Positions 16,497 through 26,542 of a stretch of 64,000 bases of DNA are shown piece after piece; positions within the stretch are counted from its first letter, which is position 1; the number at the start of each line of letters is the position of its first letter. The DNA is from Bacillota bacterium. Lineage in GTDB: Bacteria > Bacillota > Sulfobacillia > Symbiobacteriales > ZC4RG38. The notes beneath the pieces were generated by a model, which saw only the letters and a program-made list of their open reading frames with translations, ran no database searches and was not told the origin of the DNA. Location of the stretch: positions 186,001 through 250,000 of the forward strand of contig JAKKUO010000001.1 in assembly GCA_021890795.1 (NCBI GenBank), written 5' to 3'. The position numbers and the translations under genes were made by a program.

Positions 16497-16518
16497 GGGA
16501 GGAGGCTTTCCTCCTCCC
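16497..16518 (+). terminator. strong hairpin after the small barrel gene
   Basis: GGGAGGAGG, CTTT loop, CCTCCTCCC: a 9-bp perfect stem directly after the stop codon. No T-run follows, so it may only attenuate or stabilise the transcript. Confidence 0.4.
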
Positions 16519-16548
16519 CTACATGTCACACTTGGGTCCCGACCGGGG

Positions 16549-17463
16549 GTGCTGACCGTGCCAAGAAAGTTCCGCGGCGGACTCCTGGCTTCCCAGAGCG
16601 GCCGGATCCAGACCTCCCGCCGCTACCTTCCCCTTTCCCTCTTTGCCCTGGCAGCCCTCGCGGCGACCCGCAGGCTCCCGCCCATCCGCGGCGGCAGCCC
16701 CCTTGCTTCCGGCGGCCGTTCCGCCGCCGACAGCCCGCCCGCGCCGGCCGGGGCGCCTGGGGCCCCGCCCGGCGGCGGGCCCGGCCGGGAAAGGATGGGC
16801 GGCGGGGAGGTCGGATCGAGCCCCGGGGGACTCCGGGACCTGACCTGGCTTCTCCTGGGGCGGAGGGTGGAGGTCATGGTCGCAGGCCGGACCGGCCCCA
16901 TCGTTGGAACCATCGCCGGCCAGATCGGGTCCCTGCTCCTGCTCAGCGAGGACGCCTCGCCCACCTACATCGACCAGGCGCGGGTCGTCGCGGTGCGCCG
17001 GCTGCCCCGGAACGAGTGGGGCGAGGACCTGGCAGACCTGTACGCACCCACCACCGCCGAACTAGAGGGCGATCCGGCAGAAGAGGAGGACTGGGAGATG
17101 GCGGAAGCGGAGCAGGAGAGCGAGCGGAAGGGCGGCGGGTGGGAAGGCGAGTGGGAGGGCGAGCGGGAGGACGAATGGGAAAGCGGCCAGCCCCGGGGGC
17201 CAGCAGCGAACGGAGCCGCCGGCGCGGACGCCTCCTTCGCCCCGGCAGCCCCTACTCCTCCGCCCGAACCCCTCAGCCCTGCCGGAACCCCCGGGACGCC
17301 CCCGCCGGAGCCTGAGGGCTCCGCCGAGCCTGGGGGCTCCGGGGCACCCCCCGGGATCGCCGGGGCCGGTCCAGCCCCTCCCCTGGCCTACGCACCCACC
17401 TGCGGCGAACACTGGCAGCTGATCCACGTCTACCGGTCGCCCCGCCGCCGGGTTGGCGGTTGA
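16549..17463 (+). CDS. barrel-domain protein with acidic and proline-rich tail
   Basis: 304 residues from the GTG at 16549; later GTG/ATG starts are possible because the first 80 residues are low-complexity. The folded part (about residues 98-160) repeats the preceding protein's barrel pattern: LLGRRVEVMVAG, GPIVGTIAGQIGSLLLLS, then YIDQARVVAVRRL. It continues into a Glu/Trp-rich stretch of EWEGER-like repeats (about 180-215) and a Pro/Gly/Ala tail ending in HWQLIHVYRSPRRRVGG. The pairing of two paralogous barrels beside cotS genes suggests a spore-coat structural role. Not recognised as a named family. Confidence 0.6.
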   Translation: MLTVPRKFRGGLLASQSGRIQTSRRYLPLSLFALAALAATRRLPPIRGGSPLASGGRSAADSPPAPAGAPGAPPGGGPGRERMGGGEVGSSPGGLRDLTWLLLGRRVEVMVAGRTGPIVGTIAGQIGSLLLLSEDASPTYIDQARVVAVRRLPRNEWGEDLADLYAPTTAELEGDPAEEEDWEMAEAEQESERKGGGWEGEWEGEREDEWESGQPRGPAANGAAGADASFAPAAPTPPPEPLSPAGTPGTPPPEPEGSAEPGGSGAPPGIAGAGPAPPLAYAPTCGEHWQLIHVYRSPRRRVGG

Positions 17464-17504
17464 CAGGGCCGATGAGGGCACCGAAGAGACAGGGTAATAA
17501 AGAG

Positions 17505-17550
17505 AAGAAAGAACAGAGAGCCGCCTCTCCCGTCAGGAGGGAGAGGCGGC
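17505..17550 (-). terminator. rho-independent terminator of the HAD gene
   Basis: On the minus strand a 12-bp perfect stem (GCCGCCTCTCCC / GGGAGAGGCGGC, 7-base loop, 17520-17550) is followed by a pyrimidine-rich TCTCTGTTCTTTC run. It may also stop plus-strand transcripts from the barrel genes. Confidence 0.75.
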
Positions 17551-17559
17551 CGTTGTCCG

Positions 17560-18435
17560 CTACCGGAGAAGAGCGTCCGGCTGCAGCAGGGAGACCACGT
17601 CCGCCACCCGCTGCACCCGGCAGGTACAGGGCCCCTGGCTGCCCGCGCCGTGGGGATCGATGAAGATTGTCTGCCCGCCGGCCCGGGCGATGGGGTCCAG
17701 GTCGTTCAGGTAGTTGTCCCCCACGCTGAGGACCGCGGTCGCGGGGATCCCGTACTTCTCGGCCAGGGCCGCGAGGACCCGGGCCATCCCCGCGGGCTTA
17801 TAGGTCTCGAAGAAGCAGAGGTCAAAGGCCCCGGCCAGTCCGAGCTTTTCCAGTAGGGTCTCGCTGTCGGGGCGGGGGCTGTTGGTGGCCAGCACCTGCA
17901 CTATGCCGGCCCGGCGGAGCGCCGCCAGGGTTTCGGCAAGCCCCGGCACTGGGCTGAGCCGGAACTCCGGTTTGGTCATGTACTCCCGGGTGGCCAGGAA
18001 CGCCGCCAGGGTCTGCTCCTGGGAGAGACCGAAGTGGGCTGCGCAGGCGGCGCAGAGCCACCAGAAGTCCCCGACGTTATACAGCCGCTGGTGGTCCACC
18101 GCCACCGGTGCCGGGTAGTCTTCCCGCCACACCTCCGGAGCCAGCACCTCTCCGGCCCAGGTCCGGACTTCCACCACCGCCCCGCCTTGCACGGTCAGGA
18201 TCCGGTCCCGGACGGTGTCGTAGACCGTGCCCACCCGCAGGGCGTGCCCGCCGTCCCGAGCCAACCGATACGCCTCGTGAAAGGCCTGCCGCCGCTCCGG
18301 CGGCAAAGCCTCCGCCAGCCGGTCCGCGTAGTAGTCGAAGTGATGGGTGTCCTCGTACAGGGTACCGTCCAGGTCCCAGATGACCGCGCGCACGTGCCCG
18401 AGTTGGACCGACTGGTGGTCCGCCGCTGCCGCCAT
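17560..18435 (-). CDS. HAD-family hydrolase
   Basis: 291 residues with the HAD core: motif I DLDGTLYED near residue 21 (two catalytic Asp), motif II ATNSPRP near 190, the lysine ETYKPAG near 215 and motif IV SVGDNYLNDLDPIARAGG near 250. A helical cap lies between motifs I and II, as in phosphoglycolate-phosphatase/haloacid-dehalogenase-like enzymes. Cofactor Mg2+ is expected; the substrate is unknown. GGAGG lies 10 bases before the ATG. It follows the tRNA operon terminator in the same orientation and has its own terminator. Confidence 0.8.
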   Translation of the reverse strand: MAAAADHQSVQLGHVRAVIWDLDGTLYEDTHHFDYYADRLAEALPPERRQAFHEAYRLARDGGHALRVGTVYDTVRDRILTVQGGAVVEVRTWAGEVLAPEVWREDYPAPVAVDHQRLYNVGDFWWLCAACAAHFGLSQEQTLAAFLATREYMTKPEFRLSPVPGLAETLAALRRAGIVQVLATNSPRPDSETLLEKLGLAGAFDLCFFETYKPAGMARVLAALAEKYGIPATAVLSVGDNYLNDLDPIARAGGQTIFIDPHGAGSQGPCTCRVQRVADVVSLLQPDALLR

Positions 18436-18515
18436 AGCACCAGGCCTCCCTTGACGGAACCTTCAGACAGTGGACGCCGCTGACCCCAGATGGCAACGCA
18501 CGAGGATGGAAATGC

Positions 18516-18544
18516 AGAAAGAGGACCGGTGCCTGCACCGGTCC
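18516..18544 (-). terminator. terminator of the tRNA operon
   Basis: GGACCGGTGC and GCACCGGTCC pair perfectly around a 2-base centre and are followed on the minus strand by TCTTTCT, just after tRNA-Cys. Confidence 0.85.
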
Positions 18545-18557
18545 CCGCTCTTTTGCC

Positions 18558-18632
18558 TGGAGGTGGGAGCGGGATTCGAACCCGCGCATAACGGTTTTGC
18601 AGACCGCCGCGTTACCACTTCGCCATCCCACC
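18558..18632 (-). tRNA. tRNA-Cys(GCA)
   Basis: Acceptor arms GGTGGGA/TCCCACC, T-loop GGTTCGAATCC, anticodon loop CTGCAAA; 3' CCA is encoded. Last gene of the tRNA operon. Confidence 0.95.
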
Positions 18633-18644
18633 GTGTACGACTCC

Positions 18645-18720
18645 TGGCAGGCCAGGAGGGACTCGAACCCCCAACCGGCGGTTTTGGAGACCGCTGCGCT
18701 ACCGGTTGCGCCACTGGCCT
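18645..18720 (-). tRNA. tRNA-Trp(CCA)
   Basis: Acceptor AGGCCAG/CTGGCCT, anticodon loop with CCA between GCGGT and ACCGC, T-arm GGGTTCGAGTCCC, encoded CCA end. The anticodon excludes a tRNA-Sec despite the selenoprotein in the window. Confidence 0.95.
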
Positions 18721-18752
18721 GTCTGGACCGGCACCAGAGGTGCCGGCCGGAT

Positions 18753-18828
18753 TGGTGCGCCCGAGAGGACTCGAACCTCTGATCTTCAGCTCCGGAGGCT
18801 GACGTGTTATCCGCTACACCACGGGCGC
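18753..18828 (-). tRNA. tRNA-Arg(CCG)
   Basis: Acceptor GCGCCCG/CGGGCGC, anticodon stem TCAGC/GCTGA with loop CTCCGGA (anticodon CCG), T-loop GTTCGAGTC, encoded CCA. Confidence 0.93.
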
Positions 18829-18831
18829 ATC

Positions 18832-18908
18832 TGGTTGCGGGGGAGGGATTTGAACCCTCGACCTTCGGGTCATGAGCCCGACGAGCTACCTGGCTGCTCC
18901 ACCCCGCG
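18832..18908 (-). tRNA. initiator tRNA-fMet(CAT)
   Basis: Begins CGCGGGG with the C1-A72 mismatch and has three G-C pairs next to the anticodon loop (GGGCTCATGACCC), both hallmarks of the initiator. Encoded CCA. Confidence 0.95.
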
Positions 18909-18920
18909 GTATGGGGAAAC

Positions 18921-18997
<77 letters not shown>

Positions 18998-19010
18998 CTT
19001 TGAGAGCCGT

Positions 19011-19037
19011 CCCCTGCTGCCCTGAGGACAGCAGGGG
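19011..19037. other. hairpin between tRNA-Ala and tRNA-Ile
   Basis: CCCCTGCTG and CAGCAGGGG pair around a 9-base loop with no T-run. A similar inverted repeat (TGCCCGCC / GGCGGGCA, 19134-19158) separates tRNA-Ser from tRNA-Ala. They are likely RNA-processing spacers. Confidence 0.5.
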
Positions 19038-19050
19038 AACTCCGCTTCGC

Positions 19051-19126
19051 TGGTGGACCCGAGGGGAGTCGAACCCCTGACCTCGTGAATGCCATTCACG
19101 CGCTCTCCCACCTGAGCTACGGGCCC
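19051..19126 (-). tRNA. tRNA-Ala(GGC)
   Basis: Acceptor GGGCCCG/CGGGTCC, anticodon stem CGTGA/TCACG with loop ATGGCAT, T-loop GTTCGACTC, encoded CCA. Confidence 0.95.
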
Positions 19127-19167
19127 ACGAGAATGCCCGCCCGCCTTGAGGGCGGGCAGTCGCAGTC

Positions 19168-19262
19168 TGGCGGAGAGGGAGGGATTCGAACCCTCGCTGC
19201 GGCAAAAACGCCGCACTAACGATTTAGCAAACCGTCCCCTTGGACCACTTGGGTACCTCTCC
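19168..19262 (-). tRNA. tRNA-Ser(GCT)
   Basis: Acceptor GGAGAGG/CCTCTCC, anticodon loop TTGCTAA, long variable arm (GTGCGGCGTTTTTGCCGCAG), T-loop GTTCGAATC, encoded CCA. First gene of the operon. Confidence 0.95.
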
Positions 19263-19334
19263 GTCTGCTCCGTGCCGCCGGCCGGGTTGGCCTGCGGCGT
19301 GTGGCCGCTGCGTTCACGGCCATCGCAGGTTCTA

Positions 19335-19363
19335 ATAATACCACAGCTTCTCCGTGAATGCAA
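19335..19363 (-). promoter_or_regulatory. vegetative promoter of the tRNA operon
   Basis: TTGCAT (19363-19358), 17-base spacer, TATTAT (19340-19335), about 70 bases upstream of tRNA-Ser. A good sigma-A match. Confidence 0.75.
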
Positions 19364-19512
19364 CCCTCACCGGTCAAGACCGGAACCTTTCGACCGGCCG
19401 GGGTTTTGGGAGACCCATCAGGCCGACGGCAAGTTCTTATTGTAGTCCGGTCCGGTCCCCTCGTCAACCCCTCCCCGGCGGGACCCCAATCGCGGGCAAA
19501 AGAGGCTCCCAA

Positions 19513-19872
19513 TCACAGGCAGGAGAGGAGCAGCCGGGCCGTAGCCACGTTGGTCGCCACGGGGATGTTCCGGACGTCGCAGAGCCGGAGGAGGGCCGAG
19601 ACGTCGGGTTCGTGGGGGTGGGCGGTGAGGGGATCCCGCAGGAAGATCACCATGTCCATCTCCCCGTCGGCAATCCGGGCGCCGATCTGCTGGTCGCCCC
19701 CCAGGGGACCCGAGCGGAAGCAGTGGACCTCCAGCCCCACGTGCTCCCGGATGAGGCCGCCGGTGGTGCCGGTGGCGAAAAGCTGGTGTCCGGCGAGCTT
19801 GTCCCGGAACTCCCGGCAGAGTTCGATCATCTCCGGCTTCTTCTTGTCGTGGGCGATCAGCGCGATCCGCAC
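19513..19872 (-). CDS. mgsA: methylglyoxal synthase
   Basis: 119 residues. It converts dihydroxyacetone phosphate to methylglyoxal and phosphate, a bypass when triose phosphates accumulate. Family motifs are intact: N-terminal [11 protein letters not shown], phosphate-binding [23 protein letters not shown] (the catalytic Asp loop), [11 protein letters not shown] and [16 protein letters not shown]. The GTG at 19872 starts the conserved N-terminus and has GGAGGGGG upstream. The protein ends slightly shorter than Bacillus MgsA (137). It lies downstream of gapA on the same strand, matching a shared role at the triose-phosphate node. Confidence 0.92.
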   Translation of the reverse strand: MRIALIAHDKKKPEMIELCREFRDKLAGHQLFATGTTGGLIREHVGLEVHCFRSGPLGGDQQIGARIADGEMDMVIFLRDPLTAHPHEPDVSALLRLCDVRNIPVATNVATARLLLSCL

Positions 19873-19996
19873 AGCCCTACCCCCTCCTCGGCTTCCCGAG
19901 GGAGCCCGGTGCCCGGGCTCCCGGTCCGGCGTCACGGGTGGCCGGGGGCCGGGGACGGCTCCGCCGCGCCCCGGCCCCGGTGCCCGTCGCCTGGGC

Positions 19997-22259
<2,263 letters not shown>

Positions 22260-22291
22260 CCGCTCCCACCTCCCTTCCGTTCCCCACTTAC

Positions 22292-22306
22292 GTAAAACAG
22301 TTTAAC
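22292..22306. promoter_or_regulatory. possible ROK-regulator operator
   Basis: GTAAAACAGTTTAAC, an imperfect dyad (GTTAAAC-T-GTTTTAC on the minus strand) in an AT-rich patch between the promoter and the ROK start codon. Confidence 0.4.
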
Positions 22307-22351
22307 AAAGTCCCCAGGAAGAAAGGGCTGGTGGCCAGCCGTTCCGCCTTG

Positions 22352-22380
22352 ATTCTACCGGATCCGGGGAACTTCTGCAA
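22352..22380 (-). promoter_or_regulatory. sigma-A-type promoter of the ROK-gapA operon
   Basis: TTGCAG (22380-22375), 17-base spacer, TAGAAT (22357-22352). Predicted leader of about 85 bases. Confidence 0.6.
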
Positions 22381-22415
22381 GTGGATTTGACAAAAGTTCT
22401 GGGGTTGTCCGGGGG

Positions 22416-23681
22416 TCACCCCTGGGGCCTCCCCTCCCGCAGGTGGCTCCAGAGGAGCGCCAGCGCCGTCTGGGCCGCCCACTGCCGAATCTCCTGCCGG
22501 CTGCCCCGGAACTGGTACCGCCGGGCCTCTACCACCCCTGGGCCGGCGAGGCCGATCCAGACGGTGCCCACGGGCTTCTCCGGGGTACCGCCCGTCGGCC
22601 CGGCGATACCGGAAATGGAGACGGCCCAGGTGGCACCGCTCCGCTCCCGGGCGCCGGTGGCCATGGCCCGGACCGTCGCCTCGCTCACCGCCCCGTGGGC
22701 CGCGAGCACCTCCCGGGGTACCCCCAGGACCTCCACCTTGGCCTCGTTGCTGTAGGTGACGTAGCCCGCCAGGAAGTAAGCGGACGCGCCGGGCACCGCG
22801 GTAATCCGCTGGGCCACCAGGCCCCCCGTGCAGGACTCCGCCAGGGCCAGGGTCTCCCCCCGCTCCCGGAGGAGCGCCCCCACCGCGGTCTCCAGGTCCG
22901 TGGCGTCGGTGCCGTAGAGGTAGCGGCCTGCCCGCTCCCGAATCGCCGCCAGCACCGGGGCAAAGCGGCCCTCCGCCTCCTCCGGGGTCGCCGCCTTGGT
23001 GGCCAGCCGCAGGTGGACCTCCCCTACCTTGGCGTAGAGGGCCACCGTGGGATCGGACCGGGTCAGCAGGTCCTCCCCGAGCAGCTCCGCCAGCGCCGAC
23101 TCACCGATGCCGCAGAACCGGAGGATCCGGGAGAAGAGCCGGAGGGGCCGGTCCCCCAGCCGGCTGGTGAGGTAAGGCACCACGTGGTCCGTGAACATCC
23201 GCTGCAGTTCGTGGGGCGGCCCGGGCAGCAGGATCAGCGCCTTGCCGGACCCGTCCCCCGCCGGCACGATCAGCCCCGGAGCGGTGCCCACCGGATTGGG
23301 CAGCACCGTCGCTCCCTCCGGGACCAACGCCTGCCGCCGGTTGTTCTCCGGCATGGTCCGACCGGTGCGCCGGAACCAGCCCTCCACCTCCGCCAGCACC
23401 CCGGGGTCCAGCCGGAGGGGCCGGCCGGTCACCCGGGCAGCCACCTCCCGGGTGATGTCGTCCGGGGTCGGTCCCAGGCCGCCGGAGGTGATCACCACGT
23501 CCGCTCGGCTGAGCGCCTGGCGGAGGGTCGCCTCCAACCGGTCCGGGTTGTCTCCAACGGTTACCTGAAAGTACTGGTCGATCCCCAACTCTGCCAACCG
23601 CTGGCTCAGATACTGGGCGTTGGTATTCAGGATCTCGCCAAGGAGCAGTTCCGTACCTACGAAGACGCACTCGACGATCAT
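22416..23681 (-). CDS. cinA: CinA: nicotinamide-nucleotide amidohydrolase, competence/damage-inducible protein
   Basis: 421 residues, full two-domain CinA. The N-terminal MoCF-like domain (1-170) has VGTELLLGEILNTNAQYLSQ, ITSGGLGPTPDDITREV and LLPGPPHEL. The C-terminal domain (about 250-415) is the NMN deamidase with LALAESCTGGLVAQRIT, GYVTYSNEAKVEVLGV and ISGIAGPTGGTPEKPVGTVW. It recycles NMN by deamidation and acts on pyrophosphate bonds (COG1058 domain). Start at 23681 matches the family N-terminus. Followed after about 36 bases by the ROK promoter. Confidence 0.95.
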   Translation of the reverse strand: MIVECVFVGTELLLGEILNTNAQYLSQRLAELGIDQYFQVTVGDNPDRLEATLRQALSRADVVITSGGLGPTPDDITREVAARVTGRPLRLDPGVLAEVEGWFRRTGRTMPENNRRQALVPEGATVLPNPVGTAPGLIVPAGDGSGKALILLPGPPHELQRMFTDHVVPYLTSRLGDRPLRLFSRILRFCGIGESALAELLGEDLLTRSDPTVALYAKVGEVHLRLATKAATPEEAEGRFAPVLAAIRERAGRYLYGTDATDLETAVGALLRERGETLALAESCTGGLVAQRITAVPGASAYFLAGYVTYSNEAKVEVLGVPREVLAAHGAVSEATVRAMATGARERSGATWAVSISGIAGPTGGTPEKPVGTVWIGLAGPGVVEARRYQFRGSRQEIRQWAAQTALALLWSHLREGRPQG

Positions 23682-24078
23682 CCCGCGTCCCCCTTCTCCA
23701 GGGTCCCGGGTGGAATTCGCCGCGCCCCAGCGGCTGTCCTGCCCCCGGGTCGCCGCCCGAGGCCGCGGCGACCGCGGCGCCCCAGGAAAGGCCCGATCCC
23801 CTGGTGCTGGGGCCGGAGCCTCCTCGGGTCCCGGGCCGATGCCCGTGCCGAAACCTGGCTAATCCCTTCTCTCCAGGCAAGTTTGACACTTCCGGAGCCT
23901 TCTGGAACTAGCGGTGTTGGTGTAGGATGCTCACAGGGCTTTGTGAACGCGTTCACAAACCCAAATAAGAGCGGACAGGGCCCTGGTTGCAACCAGAGTA
24001 GGCGGTCGACGGAAGCGCCGACAACGGGTGGAGAGCGATTCTGGGATACGGAGATCAGCTGACAGGGTGGTGAGCGGT
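23682..24078. promoter_or_regulatory. divergent intergenic region between cinA and the hydrogenase operon
   Basis: This 397-base gap contains no convincing gene. Its right half carries a candidate promoter (TTGACA 23883-23888, 17-base spacer, weak AACTAG 23906-23911) and the Rex operator; the left half (23690-23870) is plain GC-rich sequence in which I see nothing. Confidence 0.5.
23940..23959. promoter_or_regulatory. Rex operator of the hydrogenase operon
   Basis: TTTGTGAACGCGTTCACAAA is a perfect 20-bp palindrome whose inner 18 bases match the Rex consensus TTGTGAA-N4-TTCACAA. It lies 120 bases before hydC and just downstream of the candidate promoter, the right place for repression. Rex binds DNA when NADH/NAD+ is low and releases at high NADH. 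Confidence 0.85.
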
Positions 24079-24630
24079 GTGGCTGCATGCGGCTGTGGCG
24101 GCATCCAGCCCGACGATCCCCGGTTCCGGGAACTGGATGCCTTCATCGATGCCCATCGCCATGTGCGGGGCTCCCTGATCGGGGTGCTCCACCGGGCCCA
24201 GGAACTCTTCGGGTTCCTGCCGGAGGAGGTCCAGCAGCACGTGGCCCAGCGGCTGGGGATCCCGCCCAGCCAGGTATATGGCGTGGTCACCTTCTACAAC
24301 TACTTCAACCTCCGGCCCACGGGCCGGTACACCATCCGGGTCTGCATGGGCACCGCCTGCTACGTCCGGGGCGCGGACAAGGTGCTGCAGGCGATCCAGT
24401 CCGAGCTGAAGATCCAGCCCGGGGAGATGACCTCGGACGGCCTCTTCTCCCTGGAGGTCTGCCGGTGCATCGGCTGCTGTGGTCTGGCGCCGGCGATCAT
24501 GGTCGGAGAAGAGGTCTTCGGCAACATGACCGACGCCAAGGTGCCTGAGGTGCTGGCCCGGTTCCGGCAGCAGGCCCAGGGTGGGGAGCCTGAGCCGGCG
24601 GTAGCCGCCGGAAAGGAGGGAGCGCGATGA
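24079..24630 (+). CDS. hydC: HydC / NuoE-like [2Fe-2S] subunit of NADH-linked [FeFe]-hydrogenase
   Basis: 183 residues of the thioredoxin-like ferredoxin family (NuoE, HndA, HydC). The four [2Fe-2S] ligands are in VCMGTACYVRG and CRCIGCCGLAP. It carries electrons between the flavin subunit and the hydrogenase subunit. GTG at 24079 follows GGTGGTGAG; upstream in-frame GTGs at 24067 and 24070 are alternatives. An extra Cys-rich start (AACGCGG) precedes the domain. First gene of hydCBA; its stop overlaps the hydB start (ATGA). Confidence 0.92.
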   Translation: MAACGCGGIQPDDPRFRELDAFIDAHRHVRGSLIGVLHRAQELFGFLPEEVQQHVAQRLGIPPSQVYGVVTFYNYFNLRPTGRYTIRVCMGTACYVRGADKVLQAIQSELKIQPGEMTSDGLFSLEVCRCIGCCGLAPAIMVGEEVFGNMTDAKVPEVLARFRQQAQGGEPEPAVAAGKEGAR

Positions 24631-26528
24631 GCCAGACTGTGACCCGGATCCGGTCTTTGGCGGACCTGGAGGCCCTGCACCGGCAGTACGCGCCGGAACT
24701 CGCCCTCCGCCAGGCCCGGGAGGCAGCCGCCGCCGTCGGGACGGAGCCCATCCGGGTGATGGTCTGCAAGTCCACGGGCTGCCGAGCCGCCCGGAGCGAG
24801 CCCACCGCCAGGGCCTTCCTGCAGGAAGTGGCGGCCCAGGGCCTCAGCGACCGGGTCCGGGTGGTCCAGGTCGGCTGCCTTGGTTTCTGCCGGATGGGCC
24901 CGGTGGTGGTGGTCCAGCCCGGGGACATCTTCTACTGCCGCGTCCAGGCCGAGGATGTGCCGGAGATCGTCCGGGAGCACCTCCTGGGCGGCCGGCCGGT
25001 GGAGCGGCTCCTCTACGCCGTCAGCCCCAAGGAGAAGGCCCGGATCGCCGCCCGGAAGGACCTGCCCTTCTACAAGGGTCAGGAGCGCCGGGTGCTGAAG
25101 AACTGTGGCCTCATCGACCCGGACTCCATCGAGGAGGCCATCGGCGCTGGCCGGTACTTCGCCCTGGCCAAGGCCCTCCTGGAGATGACCCCGGAGCAGG
25201 TGATCGACGAGGTCAAGCGCTCGGGGCTCCGGGGCCGGGGCGGCGGCGGCTTCCCCACCGGCCGGAAGTGGGAGCTGGTCCGGGCCCAGCCGGGGCAGCC
25301 GAAGTACGTCATCTGCAACGCGGACGAGGGTGACCCCGGCGCCTTCATGGACCGGAGCATCCTCGAGGCCGACCCCCACGCGGTGCTGGAGGCCATGGCC
25401 ATCGCCGGCTATGCCGTTGGCGCCGAGCAGGGGTACATCTACGTCCGGGCCGAGTACCCCCTGGCGGTCGAGCGGCTGACCACCGCGATCCGCCAGGCCC
25501 GGGAGCTGGGGCTGCTCGGGGATGACATCCTGGGCACCGGCTTCCGGTTCGACATCGAGATCCGCCTGGGCGCCGGCGCCTTCGTCTGCGGCGAGGAGAC
25601 CGCGCTCATCGCGTCTGTCGAGGGGCAGCGGGGCATGCCCAGGCCCCGGCCGCCCTACCCGGCCCAGGCCGGCCTCTGGGGCAAGCCCACCCTCAACAAC
25701 AACGTAGAGACCTACGCCAACATCCCCGACATCATCCTCAACGGCGCCGACTGGTTCCGGTCCCTCGGCACCCCCGCCTCCCCGGGGACCAAAGTCTTCG
25801 CGGTGGCCGGCAACGTCAACAACGTCGCCCTGATGGAGGTGCCCATGGGCACCACCCTCCGGGAGATCGTCTACGGCATGGGCGGCGGCATCCCAGGGGG
25901 CAAGGCCTTCAAGGCGGCCCAGACCGGCGGCCCCTCCGGTGGCTGCATTCCGGCGGAGTACCTGGACACGCCGGTGGAGTTCGACACCCTGGTGGAACTC
26001 GGTTCGATGATGGGCTCCGGCGGCCTCATCGTCCTGGATGAGAGCAACTGCATGGTGGACGTCGCCCGGTTCTACCTGCAGTTCACCCAGGACGAGTCCT
26101 GCGGCAAGTGCCCGCCCTGCCGGATCGGCACCAAGCGGATGCTGGAGATCCTGGACCGGATCGCCAGCGGCCAGGGCACCATGGAGGACCTGGACGCCCT
26201 GGAGCAGCTGGCGGAGACCATCCGGAGCGCCTCCCTCTGCGGCCTCGGCCAGACCGCGCCCAACCCGGTCCTCAGCACCCTCCGGTACTTCCGGGAGGAG
26301 TACATCGCCCACGTCCGGGACAAGCGCTGCCCGGCGGGCAAGTGTAAGGAACTGACCCACTACCGGATCGACCCCGAGCGATGCAAGGGCTGTGGCCTCT
26401 GCGCCCGGAAGTGCCCGGTGGGGGCGATTACCGGCGAGGTCCGGAAGCCCTTCGTCATCGACCCAGAGAAGTGCATCAAGTGCGGCACCTGCGCCGAGGT
26501 CTGCAGGTTCGCCGCCGTGGTCCACTGA
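24627..26528 (+). CDS. hydB: HydB / NuoF-like FMN and NAD(H)-binding subunit of [FeFe]-hydrogenase
   Basis: 633 residues, the long HydB/HndC form. Order: N-terminal thioredoxin-like [2Fe-2S] domain (Cys in VCKSTGC near 46 and GCLGFC near 87), NAD/FMN domain (RGRGGGGFPTGRKW near 205, ICNADEGDPGAFMDR near 230), SLBB domain, the N3-type [4Fe-4S] site ESCGKCPPCR near 490, and a C-terminal two-[4Fe-4S] ferredoxin (CKGCGLCARKCPVG, CIKCGTCAEVC). Complex I NuoF lacks both extra Fe-S domains, so this belongs to the trimeric electron-bifurcating hydrogenase that couples NADH and ferredoxin to H2. Overlaps hydC by 4 bases. Confidence 0.95.
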   Translation: MSQTVTRIRSLADLEALHRQYAPELALRQAREAAAAVGTEPIRVMVCKSTGCRAARSEPTARAFLQEVAAQGLSDRVRVVQVGCLGFCRMGPVVVVQPGDIFYCRVQAEDVPEIVREHLLGGRPVERLLYAVSPKEKARIAARKDLPFYKGQERRVLKNCGLIDPDSIEEAIGAGRYFALAKALLEMTPEQVIDEVKRSGLRGRGGGGFPTGRKWELVRAQPGQPKYVICNADEGDPGAFMDRSILEADPHAVLEAMAIAGYAVGAEQGYIYVRAEYPLAVERLTTAIRQARELGLLGDDILGTGFRFDIEIRLGAGAFVCGEETALIASVEGQRGMPRPRPPYPAQAGLWGKPTLNNNVETYANIPDIILNGADWFRSLGTPASPGTKVFAVAGNVNNVALMEVPMGTTLREIVYGMGGGIPGGKAFKAAQTGGPSGGCIPAEYLDTPVEFDTLVELGSMMGSGGLIVLDESNCMVDVARFYLQFTQDESCGKCPPCRIGTKRMLEILDRIASGQGTMEDLDALEQLAETIRSASLCGLGQTAPNPVLSTLRYFREEYIAHVRDKRCPAGKCKELTHYRIDPERCKGCGLCARKCPVGAITGEVRKPFVIDPEKCIKCGTCAEVCRFAAVVH

Positions 26529-26542
26529 GGGGGTGACGCCAG

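Noticed and set aside
18645-18720. tRNA-Sec to match the selenoprotein
   Set aside because: Anticodon is CCA and arm lengths are standard, so it is tRNA-Trp. No tRNA-Sec is in the window.
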